Counted from the first letter of the stretch, positions 1-12,945 are shown. The stretch is 64,000 nucleotides of DNA from Luteimonas cucumeris (GCF_007830035.1 NZ_VLKN01000007.1:1-64000); one strand, 5' to 3'. Numbers and translations: made by a program. Notes: generated by a model not told the origin, from the letters alone.

Positions 1-1
1 C

Positions 2-2830
2 AGTGCCGCCATCGGGGCCAACAGCCATGCCGATCGCGACAGCACGGTCTCGGTCGGCAGCGCCGGCAGCGAGCGTCAGATCACCCACGTCGCCGCCGGT
101 ACCGAAGACACCGATGCGGTCAACGTGGCGCAGTTGAACGAGACCACCGACGCGGCCACGCGCTACTTCCAGGCCAACGGCGCCAACGACGGCAGCGACG
201 ATGCGCAAGCGGTCGGCGAGTTCGCCCTCGCCTCCGGCGCCCATGCCTATGCCGAGGGCGATACCGCCTCGGCCTATGGCGCAGGCTCGGCGGCCGTCGG
301 CATCGGTGCCACCGCCACCGGCAACCAGGCCGCCGCCGTGGCCGACAACGCCACCGCCAACGGCAATGGCGCCAATGCCTCGGGCACCTCCAGCACGGCC
401 GTCGGCGGCCAACGGGCGCTGCTCGATGCCAACGGCAACCCGATCCTCGACGAGGATGGCAACCCGATGTATGCCAGCACGGAGGCCAGTGGTGACGGCA
501 GCACCGCGCTGGGGGCCGCTGCCTCAGCCGCCGGCACCTGGTCCAGCGCCTTGGGTGCCGGCGCCAATGCCAGTGGCGAATACGCCACCGCATTGGGCAC
601 CGAGTCGTCCGCTGCCGGCCTGCAGGCCACGGCCGCGGGCTACCGCAGCAGCGCCGATACGTTCCTGGGCACGGCCGTGGGCGCTTATGCACTGGCGGGC
701 GGCGAAGCGTCCTCCGCGATCGGCTATGGCAGCAATACCACCGGCAACTATTCGGTAGCCGTCGGTACGCCGGGCGACGTGGTGCTGTTCGAAAGCGGCG
801 GTGGCTTCCCCAGCGGCTTCCTGACCGGCACCACCGCGAACGGACTGGGTGCCAGCGCCTTCGGCTCGGCCGCCTACGCCAATGGTGACCAGGCTACGGC
901 CCTGGGTGCCGCGGCGGTCGCCAGCGGGCGCATGAGCATGGCGTTGGGCTCGATCAGCACCACCGACAACGACTACGCCACCGCCATCGGCAGCCGCAGC
1001 TACACCAGCGGCATGTACGGCATCAGCCTCGGCTATGCCACGCAGTCCACGGCCACGCATGGTGTCGCGATCGGCACCGGCGCGAATGCGGCAGCCGCTG
1101 GCGGCGTCGCGCTCGGTGTAAGCAGCAACGTCACCGGCAACGCCAGCGTGGCGCTTGGTGCGGGCTCGCTGGCCGACCGCGACAACAGTGTCTCGGTGGG
1201 CAGTGCCGGCAACGAACGTCAGATCACCAACGTCGCCGCGGCAACGGAAGCCACGGATGCGGTGAACAAGGCGCAGCTGGACGAGGTCGCCGACACCGTG
1301 GAGAACACCAGCAAGTTCTTCAAGGCTACGGGCGAGGAAGGTTCGACCGCAGGCGGCGAGAACAGCGTCGCCGCCGGTACGCTCGCCAGCGCCAGCGGTG
1401 TTTCGTCGACTGCGGTCGGTGCCGCCAGTGCGGCGCAGGCCGACATGGCCACGGCTGTCGGTAGCGATGCGCAGGCGCTTGGCGTCGGCAGCACCGCGCT
1501 GGGATCGTTCAGCGATGCGCAGAAGGATGGTGCAACCGCGATCGGTGCCAATACCGTGGTGCGTACGGCCAACAGCGTGGCGATCGGCAATGGTGCCAGC
1601 GTCAGTGGCACGGCCAACAATGCCGTGGCGCTGGGTGCCGGTTCCATCGCCACCCGCAGCAACAGCGTGGCGATCGGCAACCGGCAGATCACCAACCTGG
1701 CCGCCGGCACCCAGACGACCGATGCGGTCAACGTCGGCCAGCTGCAGTCCTTCGCCAATACGCTGGGCGGTGGTGCCGGCTTCGCGGGTGGTGCGTTCGT
1801 GGCGCCCAACTTCGCCATCCAGGGCAGCAGTTACAACAACGTCGGCGCGGCGTTCACTGCGGTGGACAACAAGTTGAACGACCTGCAGGGACAGGTGAAC
1901 GACATCCAGGTCGGCAGCACCGCCACTCCGGCAGCGGCAACACCTGCAAGTGCCACGGCCAGCACGACGACGGCCACGGTGCAAGCCACGTCGACGACAG
2001 CCACAGCCAAACCGGCAGAAGCCGCATCGGCGAAAAGCGTGCCGACGGCGACCGCGACCGCGACCGCCAAGGCTGGCCCCGCAATCACAAGCGAGCCGGT
2101 TGAAGCCAGGGCGGCACCGACTGCGACCATCGCCGAAGACACGGCCGTCGCGACCACGGCGCGCAACGCGCCGGCGGCCGGCACGACAGCCAACGCGCAA
2201 GCGCCGGCAGGATCGCAGACGATCACGCCTGCAGCCGTGGGCGGTCCGAAACCCGCGGTGGCCGGCAACAGTCCGGCGACAGTGGCGGCACCGAATGCCG
2301 GCGCACCGGCGTCGGGCCAGGCCACTGCCGAGAATGCGGTGGCACTGGGCGCCAATTCGGTGGCCGATCGCGCCGACACCGTGTCGGTCGGCAGCGAAGG
2401 AGCGGAACGCCAGGTCGCCAACGTTGCCGCGGGTACGCGCGGTACCGATGCGGTCAACGTCAGCCAGATGCGCAGCACCAATACGCAGACGCTGTCTTCG
2501 GCACAGGCCTACACCGACATCCGCTTCAACGCGATCGAGGACGACTTCAACGTCTTCCGCGGTCAGGTCGACGAACAGTTCCGCCAGCAGGACGAGCGCA
2601 TCGACCAGGTCGGCGCGATGAGTTCGGCGATGGTGCAGATGACGGCCAACGCCGCCAACGGCGCCAGCCCGCGCGGGCGCGTTGCGGTGGGCGCCGGCTT
2701 CCTCGGCGGCGAGCAGGCGATCTCGATCGGTTACGGCAAGAAGATCGGCGACCGCGCGTCGTTCACCCTGGGCGGTGCGTTCAGCGGCGACGAGTCGTCG
2801 GCGGGTATCGGCTTCGGCCTCGATCTGTAA
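2..2830 (+). CDS. Trimeric autotransporter adhesin (YadA-like), 5' end cut by window
   Basis: Surface adhesin of the type Vc secretion family; the C-terminus trimerises into an outer-membrane barrel that displays the passenger. The reading frame is open from the first bases, so the N-terminus and signal peptide lie outside; 942 residues are visible. The passenger is made of degenerate 14-residue head repeats (SVAIG/ATALG type) broken by neck motifs of the form DSVSVGSAGNERQITNVAA followed by TDAVN..QL, at about nt 2-135, 1170-1290, 1650-1745 and 2340-2475. Nt 1915-2330 encode an unusual Ala/Thr/Pro-rich stretch. A short coiled coil (QVDEQFRQQDERIDQVG) leads to the membrane anchor (GRVAVGAGFLGGEQAISIGY) with glycine-rich strands. 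The last residue is Leu, not the Phe or Trp common in this family. Convergent with gspE. Family assignment is firm; the ligand is unknown. Confidence 0.93.
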   Translation, partial: SAAIGANSHADRDSTVSVGSAGSERQITHVAAGTEDTDAVNVAQLNETTDAATRYFQANGANDGSDDAQAVGEFALASGAHAYAEGDTASAYGAGSAAVGIGATATGNQAAAVADNATANGNGANASGTSSTAVGGQRALLDANGNPILDEDGNPMYASTEASGDGSTALGAAASAAGTWSSALGAGANASGEYATALGTESSAAGLQATAAGYRSSADTFLGTAVGAYALAGGEASSAIGYGSNTTGNYSVAVGTPGDVVLFESGGGFPSGFLTGTTANGLGASAFGSAAYANGDQATALGAAAVASGRMSMALGSISTTDNDYATAIGSRSYTSGMYGISLGYATQSTATHGVAIGTGANAAAAGGVALGVSSNVTGNASVALGAGSLADRDNSVSVGSAGNERQITNVAAATEATDAVNKAQLDEVADTVENTSKFFKATGEEGSTAGGENSVAAGTLASASGVSSTAVGAASAAQADMATAVGSDAQALGVGSTALGSFSDAQKDGATAIGANTVVRTANSVAIGNGASVSGTANNAVALGAGSIATRSNSVAIGNRQITNLAAGTQTTDAVNVGQLQSFANTLGGGAGFAGGAFVAPNFAIQGSSYNNVGAAFTAVDNKLNDLQGQVNDIQVGSTATPAAATPASATASTTTATVQATSTTATAKPAEAASAKSVPTATATATAKAGPAITSEPVEARAAPTATIAEDTAVATTARNAPAAGTTANAQAPAGSQTITPAAVGGPKPAVAGNSPATVAAPNAGAPASGQATAENAVALGANSVADRADTVSVGSEGAERQVANVAAGTRGTDAVNVSQMRSTNTQTLSSAQAYTDIRFNAIEDDFNVFRGQVDEQFRQQDERIDQVGAMSSAMVQMTANAANGASPRGRVAVGAGFLGGEQAISIGYGKKIGDRASFTLGGAFSGDESSAGIGFGLDL

Positions 2831-2856
2831 CGAAGCGATCGGAATGGAAAGACGAG

Positions 2857-2882
2857 AAGCCCGGCGCAAGCCGGGCTTTCTC
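2857..2882 (+). terminator. Intrinsic terminator after the adhesin gene
   Basis: A perfect 9-bp stem (AAGCCCGGC / GCCGGGCTT) with a GCAA tetraloop starts 26 bases after the adhesin stop codon and is followed by TCTC. The U-tract is short, but stem and placement fit a rho-independent terminator. Confidence 0.6.
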
Positions 2883-2984
2883 ATTGCGGCTATTCAAGAA
2901 AAAGGATCTGTGTAGCTGCGGAAAGCAGCCTTTCCAGTTTCGCTCGGGACGACAGCAGGATCGACCACAGCGGGAAGGAGTCGC

Positions 2985-4700
<1,716 letters not shown>

Positions 4701-4832
4701 GCAGGGGTCCAGATACCTTGCGGCCGACTGTAGCAGCAACCGCGAGCCTTGGAATTGTGTCGCGGTGCAGAAACGCGAACGGCGCGACCTGCGAAGGGCG
4801 CGCCGTTTGTCGGATGCCACGCTGCGAAGGCG

Positions 4833-4907
4833 TGGTGGGCGGTACAGGGTTCGAACCTGTGACCCCTACCATGTCAAGGTAGTGCTCTACCGCTGAGCTA
4901 ACCGCCC
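4833..4907 (-). tRNA. tRNA-Val (anticodon GAC)
   Basis: On the minus strand the sequence folds as a full cloverleaf. The acceptor GGGCGGT pairs with ACCGCCC, the D-arm contains AGCTCAGCGGTAGAGC, the anticodon loop TTGACAT gives GAC, and the T-arm contains GGTTCGAACC. Discriminator A is followed by an encoded CCA. Length 75 nt. Confidence 0.96.
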
Positions 4908-4940
4908 GAAGTCCTGAAGGAAAACCGTTCAGGGCCGCGA

Positions 4941-4969
4941 ATTCTAGCCCAGTGGCGGTGGCCGGACAA
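4941..4969 (-). promoter_or_regulatory. Sigma-70 type promoter for tRNA-Val
   Basis: On the minus strand TTGTCC is followed after exactly 17 bp by TAGAAT, close to the TTGACA/TATAAT consensus. The -10 box lies 34 bases upstream of the tRNA 5' end, a fitting position for the tRNA-Val transcript. Confidence 0.6.
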
Positions 4970-4993
4970 CCGGATGGTTGACCTCAGGCGGCG

Positions 4994-7039
<2,046 letters not shown>

Positions 7040-7347
7040 CGCTGCCTGCATCTGCTGATGGGAAAGTTTAGCGCGCTGCGTGTTGGCCAGATCGCCGCGA
7101 CGATCGCTGCTTCGTGGAGTCGGAACCGCTCGGCGACCTTCCAGCTGTTTCCTCGAGGGGAGCAGGAGCAGTCGGGCAGGCCGACTCCGCAAGTCATCGG
7201 GTGTGGAGGAACGGGACCGGGCCGTCCACATGCAGGTCCAGATCTGGGGCCGGATCGGGATTTTCCTACCCCTGCTTCGGGATTGCGCCGATGCCGCGAA
7301 TTCTTGCCGCGGCGCAAGCTGACCACTTCATCGGCACGGAGCTGAAC
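7040..7347. other. Divergent intergenic region between uvrB and a fimT-like gene
   Basis: About 308 bases without a supported gene. It must hold the promoters of uvrB (minus) and the pseudopilin gene (plus). A small hairpin (CTTGC / GCAAG, loop CGCGGC) lies at 7303-7318, some 30 bases before the pseudopilin start. No clear LexA-type operator was recognised by eye. Confidence 0.4.
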
Positions 7348-7908
7348 ATGAAGCGCAGGAATCGCGGTTTTTCCTTGATTGAAGCACTGACGGTACTGGC
7401 CGTCGTAGCGGTACTGGCCACTATCGGCCTGCCGGCGTTGACGGGAATATTGCAACGAACGCACACGGCAACCGCCTCGCACCTGCTGACCTCGACCCTG
7501 AGCTCTGCACGCAGCACGGCGGTGATGCGCCGGCAACCGGTAACGGTTTGCCCCAGCCGCGATCAGCAGAGCTGCCGCTATGACGGGGTCTGGGAGGACG
7601 GCTGGATCCTGTTTGTCGATGCCAAGCGCACCGGCCAGCCCGGCAGTACCGCCGACATCCTCCGCGTGGTGCAACCCCTGGGCGGCAACCTGATCCTGCG
7701 GGCCTCGGCTGGCCGCGAACGCGCCCGCTTCCAGCCGGATGGCCGCTCGACGGGCAGCACGTTGACCCTGAGCCTATGCTCGGCCGAAGGCGACAACACG
7801 CTCGCGCAGGTGGTTCTCAACAACTGGGGTCGCGCGCGCACCGTCCGGGCGCCCGCCAGCAGCCCGGTCTGCACGAACGCAGAGCCCGTTCCGGCAGGCC
7901 GAACTTGA
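7348..7908 (+). CDS. GspH/FimT family pseudopilin (stand-alone copy)
   Basis: Minor pilin-like protein of a type IV pilus or type II secretion pseudopilus. The 186-aa product begins with a short basic leader and the prepilin peptidase site, MKRRNRG then FSLIEALTVLAVVAVLATIG; cleavage follows G7 and E5 of the mature protein is present. The GspH domain follows, with two cysteine pairs (VCPSRDQQSCRY; CSAEGD..PVCTN). The ATG at 7348 is preceded by GGAG. It stands apart from the pilin operon on the other side of tRNA-Asn and is transcribed in the opposite direction. Whether it serves pili or secretion cannot be told from sequence. Confidence 0.85.
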   Translation: MKRRNRGFSLIEALTVLAVVAVLATIGLPALTGILQRTHTATASHLLTSTLSSARSTAVMRRQPVTVCPSRDQQSCRYDGVWEDGWILFVDAKRTGQPGSTADILRVVQPLGGNLILRASAGRERARFQPDGRSTGSTLTLSLCSAEGDNTLAQVVLNNWGRARTVRAPASSPVCTNAEPVPAGRT

Positions 7909-7932
7909 CCCCAGCCAGTCACGCCCTAAAAT
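7905..7932 (+). promoter_or_regulatory. Sigma-70 type promoter for tRNA-Asn
   Basis: TTGACC (7905-7910) and TAAAAT (7927-7932) are separated by 16 bp, a near-consensus pair. The -35 box overlaps the stop codon of the upstream pseudopilin gene, and the tRNA begins 11 bases after the -10 box, giving an almost leaderless precursor. Confidence 0.65.
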
Positions 7933-7942
7933 GGCCGTCCCC

Positions 7943-8019
7943 GCCCGAATAGCTCAGCCGGTTAGAGCACTTGACTGTTAATCAGGGGGTCGTTGGTTCG
8001 AGTCCAACTTCGGGCGCCA
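7943..8019 (+). tRNA. tRNA-Asn (anticodon GTT)
   Basis: Full cloverleaf: the acceptor GCCCGAA pairs with TTCGGGC, the D-arm contains AGCTCAGCCGGTTAGAGC, the anticodon loop TGTTAAT gives GTT, and the T-arm contains GGTTCGAGTCC. Discriminator G is followed by an encoded CCA. Length 77 nt. No integrase or direct repeat was seen beside it. Confidence 0.97.
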
Positions 8020-8028
8020 TTCTTGAAG

Positions 8029-8057
8029 AAAAAAGCCGCGCATTGCGCGGCTTTTTT
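8029..8057. terminator. Bidirectional terminator between tRNA-Asn and pilE
   Basis: A 7-bp GC stem (GCCGCGC / GCGCGGC) is extended by A-T pairs and flanked by six A on one side and six T on the other. It can end the tRNA-Asn transcript on the plus strand and the pilin operon on the minus strand, whose last gene stops at 8072. Confidence 0.8.
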
Positions 8058-8071
8058 GTTGCTGTGCTGCG

Positions 8072-8521
8072 TTACCAACAACCCCCGGTGGCCGGAGTCT
8101 TGGCCCCGGCCTGATTGAGCGTTAGGTTGCCGCAGGTATCGTTGGCTTGTGAGCCTGCTGGCGTAGCGGTCAATGTAAATGTGTTGGCGCTCTGATTGGA
8201 CAAGGCAATCGTGTAATGAGCGGTGCCCGTCTTCGGAGATTGATTGAAGGGGATGTCGTAATCCGTCGTATCGTTTCCGTATGAATTCCTCACCGTGTGC
8301 TCGCGCTCCAAGAGCTGTGCCAGTTCCACCAGATCGGCCTTGGCCTGACCTCTACGCGATTTCCGCACGCTGTCCTGGTAGCTCGGCAGCGCGATGGAGG
8401 CGAGGATCGCCACCACCGCCACCACCACCATCAGCTCGATGAGTGTGAAGCCGCGGATGGCGCGCGCATGCGAGTTGCGCCGGACGCCTGGACAATTCTT
8501 CGTTGCTTCGAAAGCTTGCAC
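8072..8521 (-). CDS. pilE: Type IV pilin PilE-like minor pilin
   Basis: Type IV pilin subunit, last gene of the minor pilin operon. The 149-aa product has a prepilin leader ending in IRG and then FTLIELMVVVAVVAILASIA, the hydrophobic helix with E5, followed by ALPSYQDSVRKSRR. Two cysteines near the C-terminus (DTCGNL; GGCW) are positioned to form the disulfide D-loop of type IV pilins. The start is GTG at 8521, chosen for the strong GGGGGAG site five bases upstream; it lies 14 bases after the pilY1 stop. The C-terminus GGCW is very short after the last Cys. Ends just before the bidirectional terminator. Confidence 0.9.
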   Translation of the reverse strand: MQAFEATKNCPGVRRNSHARAIRGFTLIELMVVVAVVAILASIALPSYQDSVRKSRRGQAKADLVELAQLLEREHTVRNSYGNDTTDYDIPFNQSPKTGTAHYTIALSNQSANTFTLTATPAGSQANDTCGNLTLNQAGAKTPATGGCW

Positions 8522-8535
8522 GTTGTCTCCCCCTG

Positions 8536-11500
8536 TTACTGGATCTGGCGCCACGACTGGCGTCCACAGGCACGCGGCAGGTACAGTGGCGGCGCACCGG
8601 CGACCTGGATCACCATCGAGCACTGCGCACCCAGCGCGGCAGCCAGGTCATCGGCCGTGGCCGCCGAGCCGAGCGGCGCGATTCGTGGCGCCGTCATCAC
8701 CGCCACGTCCTTGACCGGTGCCGTACCGCCGGTTTCCAGGACCATGGCCCCTGTGCCTGCGCCGGGCGACGCACCTGTCGGCGAACCTACCCTGGCATTG
8801 GAGAGTGCAGCCGCGCCGGTGAGTGCATTGAGACCATAGAGCCAGTTGTTGCCGATGGCGCCGCAACCTACGGCTTCGTTGGGCGAATACGTCGGCATGA
8901 ACACCACGCCACTCTCGATCCGTGGATAGGCCACGAAACGTTCCTTGTTGGTCAGGTCGAGATACCAGCCTGACAACCCTGCGGTCATGCCGTTCATGCT
9001 GGTCGTGCGCACACCGTTCACGGTGGTGCCAATGGTCTGCTGCAGCAGATCGGCGCGGGTCAGCGTCGTGGTGCCGCCGTTGTCCAGTACCGCGTACAGC
9101 GATTGCTGTGTCTCGTCGGCACCATCACCCGCGAAGGAAAAGCTGCCGGTACCGAAATAGAGCAGGACGCCGCCGCCCGGGCCTGCGGCAGCGGTCAGGC
9201 CGCCCGTGATCGGCTGGCGTGTCCCGGTTTCGGTGCCGCTGGCGTACTTCAGCGTGGTGAACAGCGGAGTCTCCAGATTGGCGGGAGTCTCGCTGCGCAG
9301 GTCGAACTTCCAGATGGCGCCCTTCTGGTCGGCGGCATAGACCGTATCGGCAAATCCGTCCCGGCTGCGTACGGTCAACGCGTTGGTGGTGGCGTTCGGT
9401 GCCCAGCGATCGACGACCACGATGTTGCCTAGGCCGTTGCTGCCCGCAGGCACGTCGTCCCCGGTTTCGACCGCCTCGATCATCGTGATGGTCGGCGTGG
9501 CCGTATCATCGATATCGACCATGAACAGCACGGCCTTGCCACCTTCGCTGTTGTAACCATTGCCGAAAATGGCCTTCCAGCTAACGGTGCCCGTACTGGT
9601 CTTAACCGGAACGATCACCGGCTTGCCGAGGACGAAGCCAATGTTCTGACGTACGTTCGCCGGCAGGGCGACATTGGTGTCGTTGATTTCCCATAGGCGA
9701 TCCGTCGCACCGAATGACGTGCTCGGATGGGAAGCATCCGACACGTTCAGCGCGAATACCCCACGCGCGCCTGCGCCGGTCGTGCCCACCAACACGGTTT
9801 CCCATGCGCCGTCGTAATAGGCATCGGAAACGGCGAGCGGACCGTCCACGTAATAGCGATGCTGGAACTTCTGGTCACCCTCGGTCAAAGGATCGTAGGG
9901 AAACAGGAGGTTGCCCAGATGGCCCACCACGCTTTGCGGGATGAAGGCGAAACGCTCGACACCTCCAGCCGTACTGGTCCGCCCATCGAATGCGTGCAGC
10001 ATGCCGTCGTTCGCGCCGGCGTAGACCATCGGGCGGCGGCCGTTCTTGGTGGTCGTCAGATAAGTGCCGTAGGAGCTGCCGTATGGCGCCGGCAGGGAGC
10101 GATAGCCGTAATCGTCGGTCGGAGCACTGACTATGGGCGTGGAATTGACGATATCGCCCAGGCGGGTGGTGCGAAACCTCAAGGTGCCGTCAGCTTCCTT
10201 GCTCTGGTCGCCTTTCAGGTAATTGACCGCATCGGCGACGGTGATCGGGGTGATCGGAGTGGTCGTGTCGAGAGCCGCTATTTCGGCGGCCGTGCACAGG
10301 GACATTCCTGCGGTCGCGCTATCGCATAGCGTGTCCAGACTGGAGACATTGGTGGCATCGAACGGCACCACCGTTCCGGCACTGTTCGTGAACCACACGT
10401 TCGTACGGCTGGCCGCATCCGGCAGCTGTGCACTCGCTTCCCAGGCGAAGGTGAAAGTCGCCGCGCGGGTGACCGGATCGACGCTGACCGTCCTTGCGGT
10501 GAGCGTGCTGTACCAGTCCGTGCCTGGGCTCTTTGCCTCATAGAACGGTTCGACCGTCAGCGTGCCGGCGCCGATGCGGGAGCCGGTCACCGCGATGCTG
10601 CCCGCCGGCGACTTGCCCTCATTCAGGGCGGCGATCACGCGTCGCATCGCGGCGGTGATGTCGGCGGGAGTGGTAGCGTTGATGTACTCGCCACGACCGT
10701 TCATCGCCGCGTGCCAGATCTCGTCCACGGTGCTGGGCCGGTCGTTCTCCCAGGCTTGCCATGCCGGCGGGGTGACATATGCCGCCTCGGTGGCTTCATT
10801 GACCTTGCGGGTGATTGGATCGTCGATATAGATCCCGCTGCCATAGAGATTACCCTTCGCACCGAGGGTGATCCCGTAGAAGTTCATGTGCGGGTCATTG
10901 CGACAATCAAGCTTCGGATCGTTCGGCGTAGTCTTGCAGGCATCCGGGACCTTGACATTGTCGGCCGGCAAATCATCGCGCAGGTTCGCCAGGTAGTACT
11001 TGGCTGCGATATCCGCAAGCGTATTGGAATGGCTGTCGTTCAACGGGCTGGGCATGCCTTCGTCGACGTTGCCCGCATCATCCACGCTGCCCTGGTTGCT
11101 GTAGCCATCGGTGAAGAGCATGCCCACATTCTTCTGGCAGGCGAGCTGCACCGGCGCGCTGGTGTCGTTTTCATCTTCCGGCTCACGCTGGAACTGTTTG
11201 CCCAGGTGATCCACGGCAAAGCGGTTCGGCGTGCTGCCGGAAGCAGGAAGCGCCAGCAGGTGGTCGTTGTACAGGGCCGCTTTGTCGGTAGCAACGTCCA
11301 TGTTGCGCATGACAACGTCTTCGCGATCGTTGATCGTGAACATGCCAATGCGCATCTGCTCGACATCGACCAGCGACCGCGTCAGGCCAGCGATCATCGA
11401 ACGGTTGCGATCGCCGTAAAAACTGAACCAGTTGGCGAAGTTCTGCAGCAGCGCCGGCGCGTCGGTGCCGAACATCGTATCCGTGATCTCGTACCGGTAC

Positions 11501-12405
11501 ATGTTGCAGCCATTGCCACAGGCATTGGCCACTTCGACTCTGCCGGCGTCATATCCCGGGGGAGCAGGCGTCGTGGTCTTGAGGTAGAAGGTCGCAGGCC
11601 GGTAGGCGATGCCCATCGCGCAGTCGTTGGTCATGGTGACGCCGCCACTGCCGACTGTCATCCATTTGTTGAGGTCTGCGCCATTCCGGCCTCCGAGTCC
11701 ACCGCAACTGGCGGTCATGTAGTACTGCGTGCCCTCAGGCAGGAAGGCGTCATCCGGCACCACGAACATCTCGCTTGCGGCCGGTACTTCGTCGCCATCA
11801 TCCGTCCGGTCACGATGGATGGCGGAAAGATTGAAAGTGTAATTGGCGGAGTCAGGATCAGGGCGGGTTGCCGTCGTCGAGGCGTTCGGATAGTCCTCGA
11901 TTGCATTGGTCACTACATTGGGACGTTTCCAAGGGGAATACGTCACCAGTGGATTGAAGTACGCCGGATTGAATTCGGGCGACCGCGCAAAACCGAATTT
12001 GTCGAGCGGCGGGATCGCGAAGCGACCACTGTCGATCCGATGTCCCGGGTACGGCAGCAGATGGTTATAGGAACCGTTGCCGGTATCGCCATCATTGCCC
12101 GCATTGATGCTGTCGCCGGACGTGCGCAAGTTCCCGTTGGCATCGAAGAAACCGTTGGTGCCAGCCGTGGCATTGTCCCAATACGCCTGGCCGTCACGAC
12201 CCGGGAACAGGGTTTCGAACGTCATCGAGCCCGAGTCGTCGACCGCCATGATGAAGGCCGGCGGCACCTGTGCCTGTACGTTCAGCGGCGCCTGTGCGAG
12301 CGTGCCCTGTCCCTGTACTGCGAACACTGAATACAGGAAGTAACCGCCTGCCGCGAGGACGGTGGCGGTTGCTGCGGTTGCGAGTTTCATTCGGCGGGAT
12401 GCCAT
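8536..12405 (-). CDS. pilY1: Type IV pilus tip/biogenesis protein PilY1
   Basis: Large secreted protein that caps the minor pilin complex and acts in pilus extension, adhesion and surface sensing (family knowledge from Pseudomonas PilY1 and Neisseria PilC). The 1289-aa product has an N-terminal hydrophobic segment (residues 8-30), then a von Willebrand A-like region with the metal site DDSGS at 56-60 and a second loop FTDGYSNQG. The C-terminal third is the PilC/PilY1 beta-propeller (YAGANDGMLHAFDG, KPVIVPVKTSTG, VYAADQKGAIWKFDL). The ATG at 12405 follows GAGGAG. The gene lies between pilX and pilE on the same strand, with 10 bases to pilX. Confidence 0.93.
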   Translation of the reverse strand: MASRRMKLATAATATVLAAGGYFLYSVFAVQGQGTLAQAPLNVQAQVPPAFIMAVDDSGSMTFETLFPGRDGQAYWDNATAGTNGFFDANGNLRTSGDSINAGNDGDTGNGSYNHLLPYPGHRIDSGRFAIPPLDKFGFARSPEFNPAYFNPLVTYSPWKRPNVVTNAIEDYPNASTTATRPDPDSANYTFNLSAIHRDRTDDGDEVPAASEMFVVPDDAFLPEGTQYYMTASCGGLGGRNGADLNKWMTVGSGGVTMTNDCAMGIAYRPATFYLKTTTPAPPGYDAGRVEVANACGNGCNMYRYEITDTMFGTDAPALLQNFANWFSFYGDRNRSMIAGLTRSLVDVEQMRIGMFTINDREDVVMRNMDVATDKAALYNDHLLALPASGSTPNRFAVDHLGKQFQREPEDENDTSAPVQLACQKNVGMLFTDGYSNQGSVDDAGNVDEGMPSPLNDSHSNTLADIAAKYYLANLRDDLPADNVKVPDACKTTPNDPKLDCRNDPHMNFYGITLGAKGNLYGSGIYIDDPITRKVNEATEAAYVTPPAWQAWENDRPSTVDEIWHAAMNGRGEYINATTPADITAAMRRVIAALNEGKSPAGSIAVTGSRIGAGTLTVEPFYEAKSPGTDWYSTLTARTVSVDPVTRAATFTFAWEASAQLPDAASRTNVWFTNSAGTVVPFDATNVSSLDTLCDSATAGMSLCTAAEIAALDTTTPITPITVADAVNYLKGDQSKEADGTLRFRTTRLGDIVNSTPIVSAPTDDYGYRSLPAPYGSSYGTYLTTTKNGRRPMVYAGANDGMLHAFDGRTSTAGGVERFAFIPQSVVGHLGNLLFPYDPLTEGDQKFQHRYYVDGPLAVSDAYYDGAWETVLVGTTGAGARGVFALNVSDASHPSTSFGATDRLWEINDTNVALPANVRQNIGFVLGKPVIVPVKTSTGTVSWKAIFGNGYNSEGGKAVLFMVDIDDTATPTITMIEAVETGDDVPAGSNGLGNIVVVDRWAPNATTNALTVRSRDGFADTVYAADQKGAIWKFDLRSETPANLETPLFTTLKYASGTETGTRQPITGGLTAAAGPGGGVLLYFGTGSFSFAGDGADETQQSLYAVLDNGGTTTLTRADLLQQTIGTTVNGVRTTSMNGMTAGLSGWYLDLTNKERFVAYPRIESGVVFMPTYSPNEAVGCGAIGNNWLYGLNALTGAAALSNARVGSPTGASPGAGTGAMVLETGGTAPVKDVAVMTAPRIAPLGSAATADDLAAALGAQCSMVIQVAGAPPLYLPRACGRQSWRQIQ

Positions 12406-12415
12406 TACCGGCTCC

Positions 12416-12940
12416 TCAAGGTCTGAAAATGGTGTCGATGGCCGCGCCGGCCGAGGGGTTTTCGTCAAAGTCGGTGCTGTACGCGGTGACCTGATAGATC
12501 GGGTTCGGGTCCTCATTGATCGGGCCGCCCATGTCCAGATCCGAGTTCCCGGAAATGCACGGCCCGATCAGACGCGCGTTCACTACGGGCGCCGAGGCCA
12601 GCGTCTGGCCTTCCGCCCATTCGCCTGGATCGAACCCGTTGTCGCAGACCTGCTCGATGTCAGCCGCCGCCAAGGCGTTGCAACCTGCAGTGGTGGTGCG
12701 GTTGACGATATCCTCGAGCACGCATTCCGCGTTGCGGGCGGTACCTTCGCTGCGCTGGAAGGCCAGGTTCCCTGCGCGATAGTTCGCTGACATGCGCTCC
12801 TGCATGCCGGAAACCTGCATGCCGACCACGCCGATCAGCGCCAGCAGGATCAGCATGATCAATGCGATATACAGCACCGCGCCACGCTGGCGACGTGCGG
12901 TTGGACGAAAGCCACTGGTTCGACTGGTCATGGACTTCAT
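12416..12940 (-). CDS. pilX: Type IV pilus minor pilin PilX
   Basis: Minor pilin-like assembly protein. The N-terminus RRQRGAVLYIALIMLILLAL is the typical PilX form, in which the usual FTLIE start is replaced by AVLYIALIMLI, followed by GVVGMQVSGMQERMSANYRA. The rest carries four cysteines, among them NAECVLED, AGCNAL and QVCDNGF. About 174 aa; ATGs at 12940 and 12931 are both possible and the first was taken. Six bases separate it from pilW; pilY1 follows after 10 bases. It likely helps position PilY1 at the pilus tip, as known for homologues. Confidence 0.87.
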   Translation of the reverse strand: MKSMTSRTSGFRPTARRQRGAVLYIALIMLILLALIGVVGMQVSGMQERMSANYRAGNLAFQRSEGTARNAECVLEDIVNRTTTAGCNALAAADIEQVCDNGFDPGEWAEGQTLASAPVVNARLIGPCISGNSDLDMGGPINEDPNPIYQVTAYSTDFDENPSAGAAIDTIFRP

Positions 12941-12945
12941 CCCGG

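Noticed and set aside
524-2884. 786-codon minus-strand frame opposite the adhesin
   Set aside because: Arg/Gly/Ala-rich antisense product without any motif; the plus strand encodes clear adhesin repeats.
7943-8019. tRNA-Asn as an integration site for a mobile island
   Set aside because: Both sides carry pilin-related genes, with no integrase and no repeat of the tRNA 3' end.
10711-12330. 539-codon plus-strand frame opposite pilY1
   Set aside because: Shadow frame; no start site or domain, whereas pilY1 is well supported.
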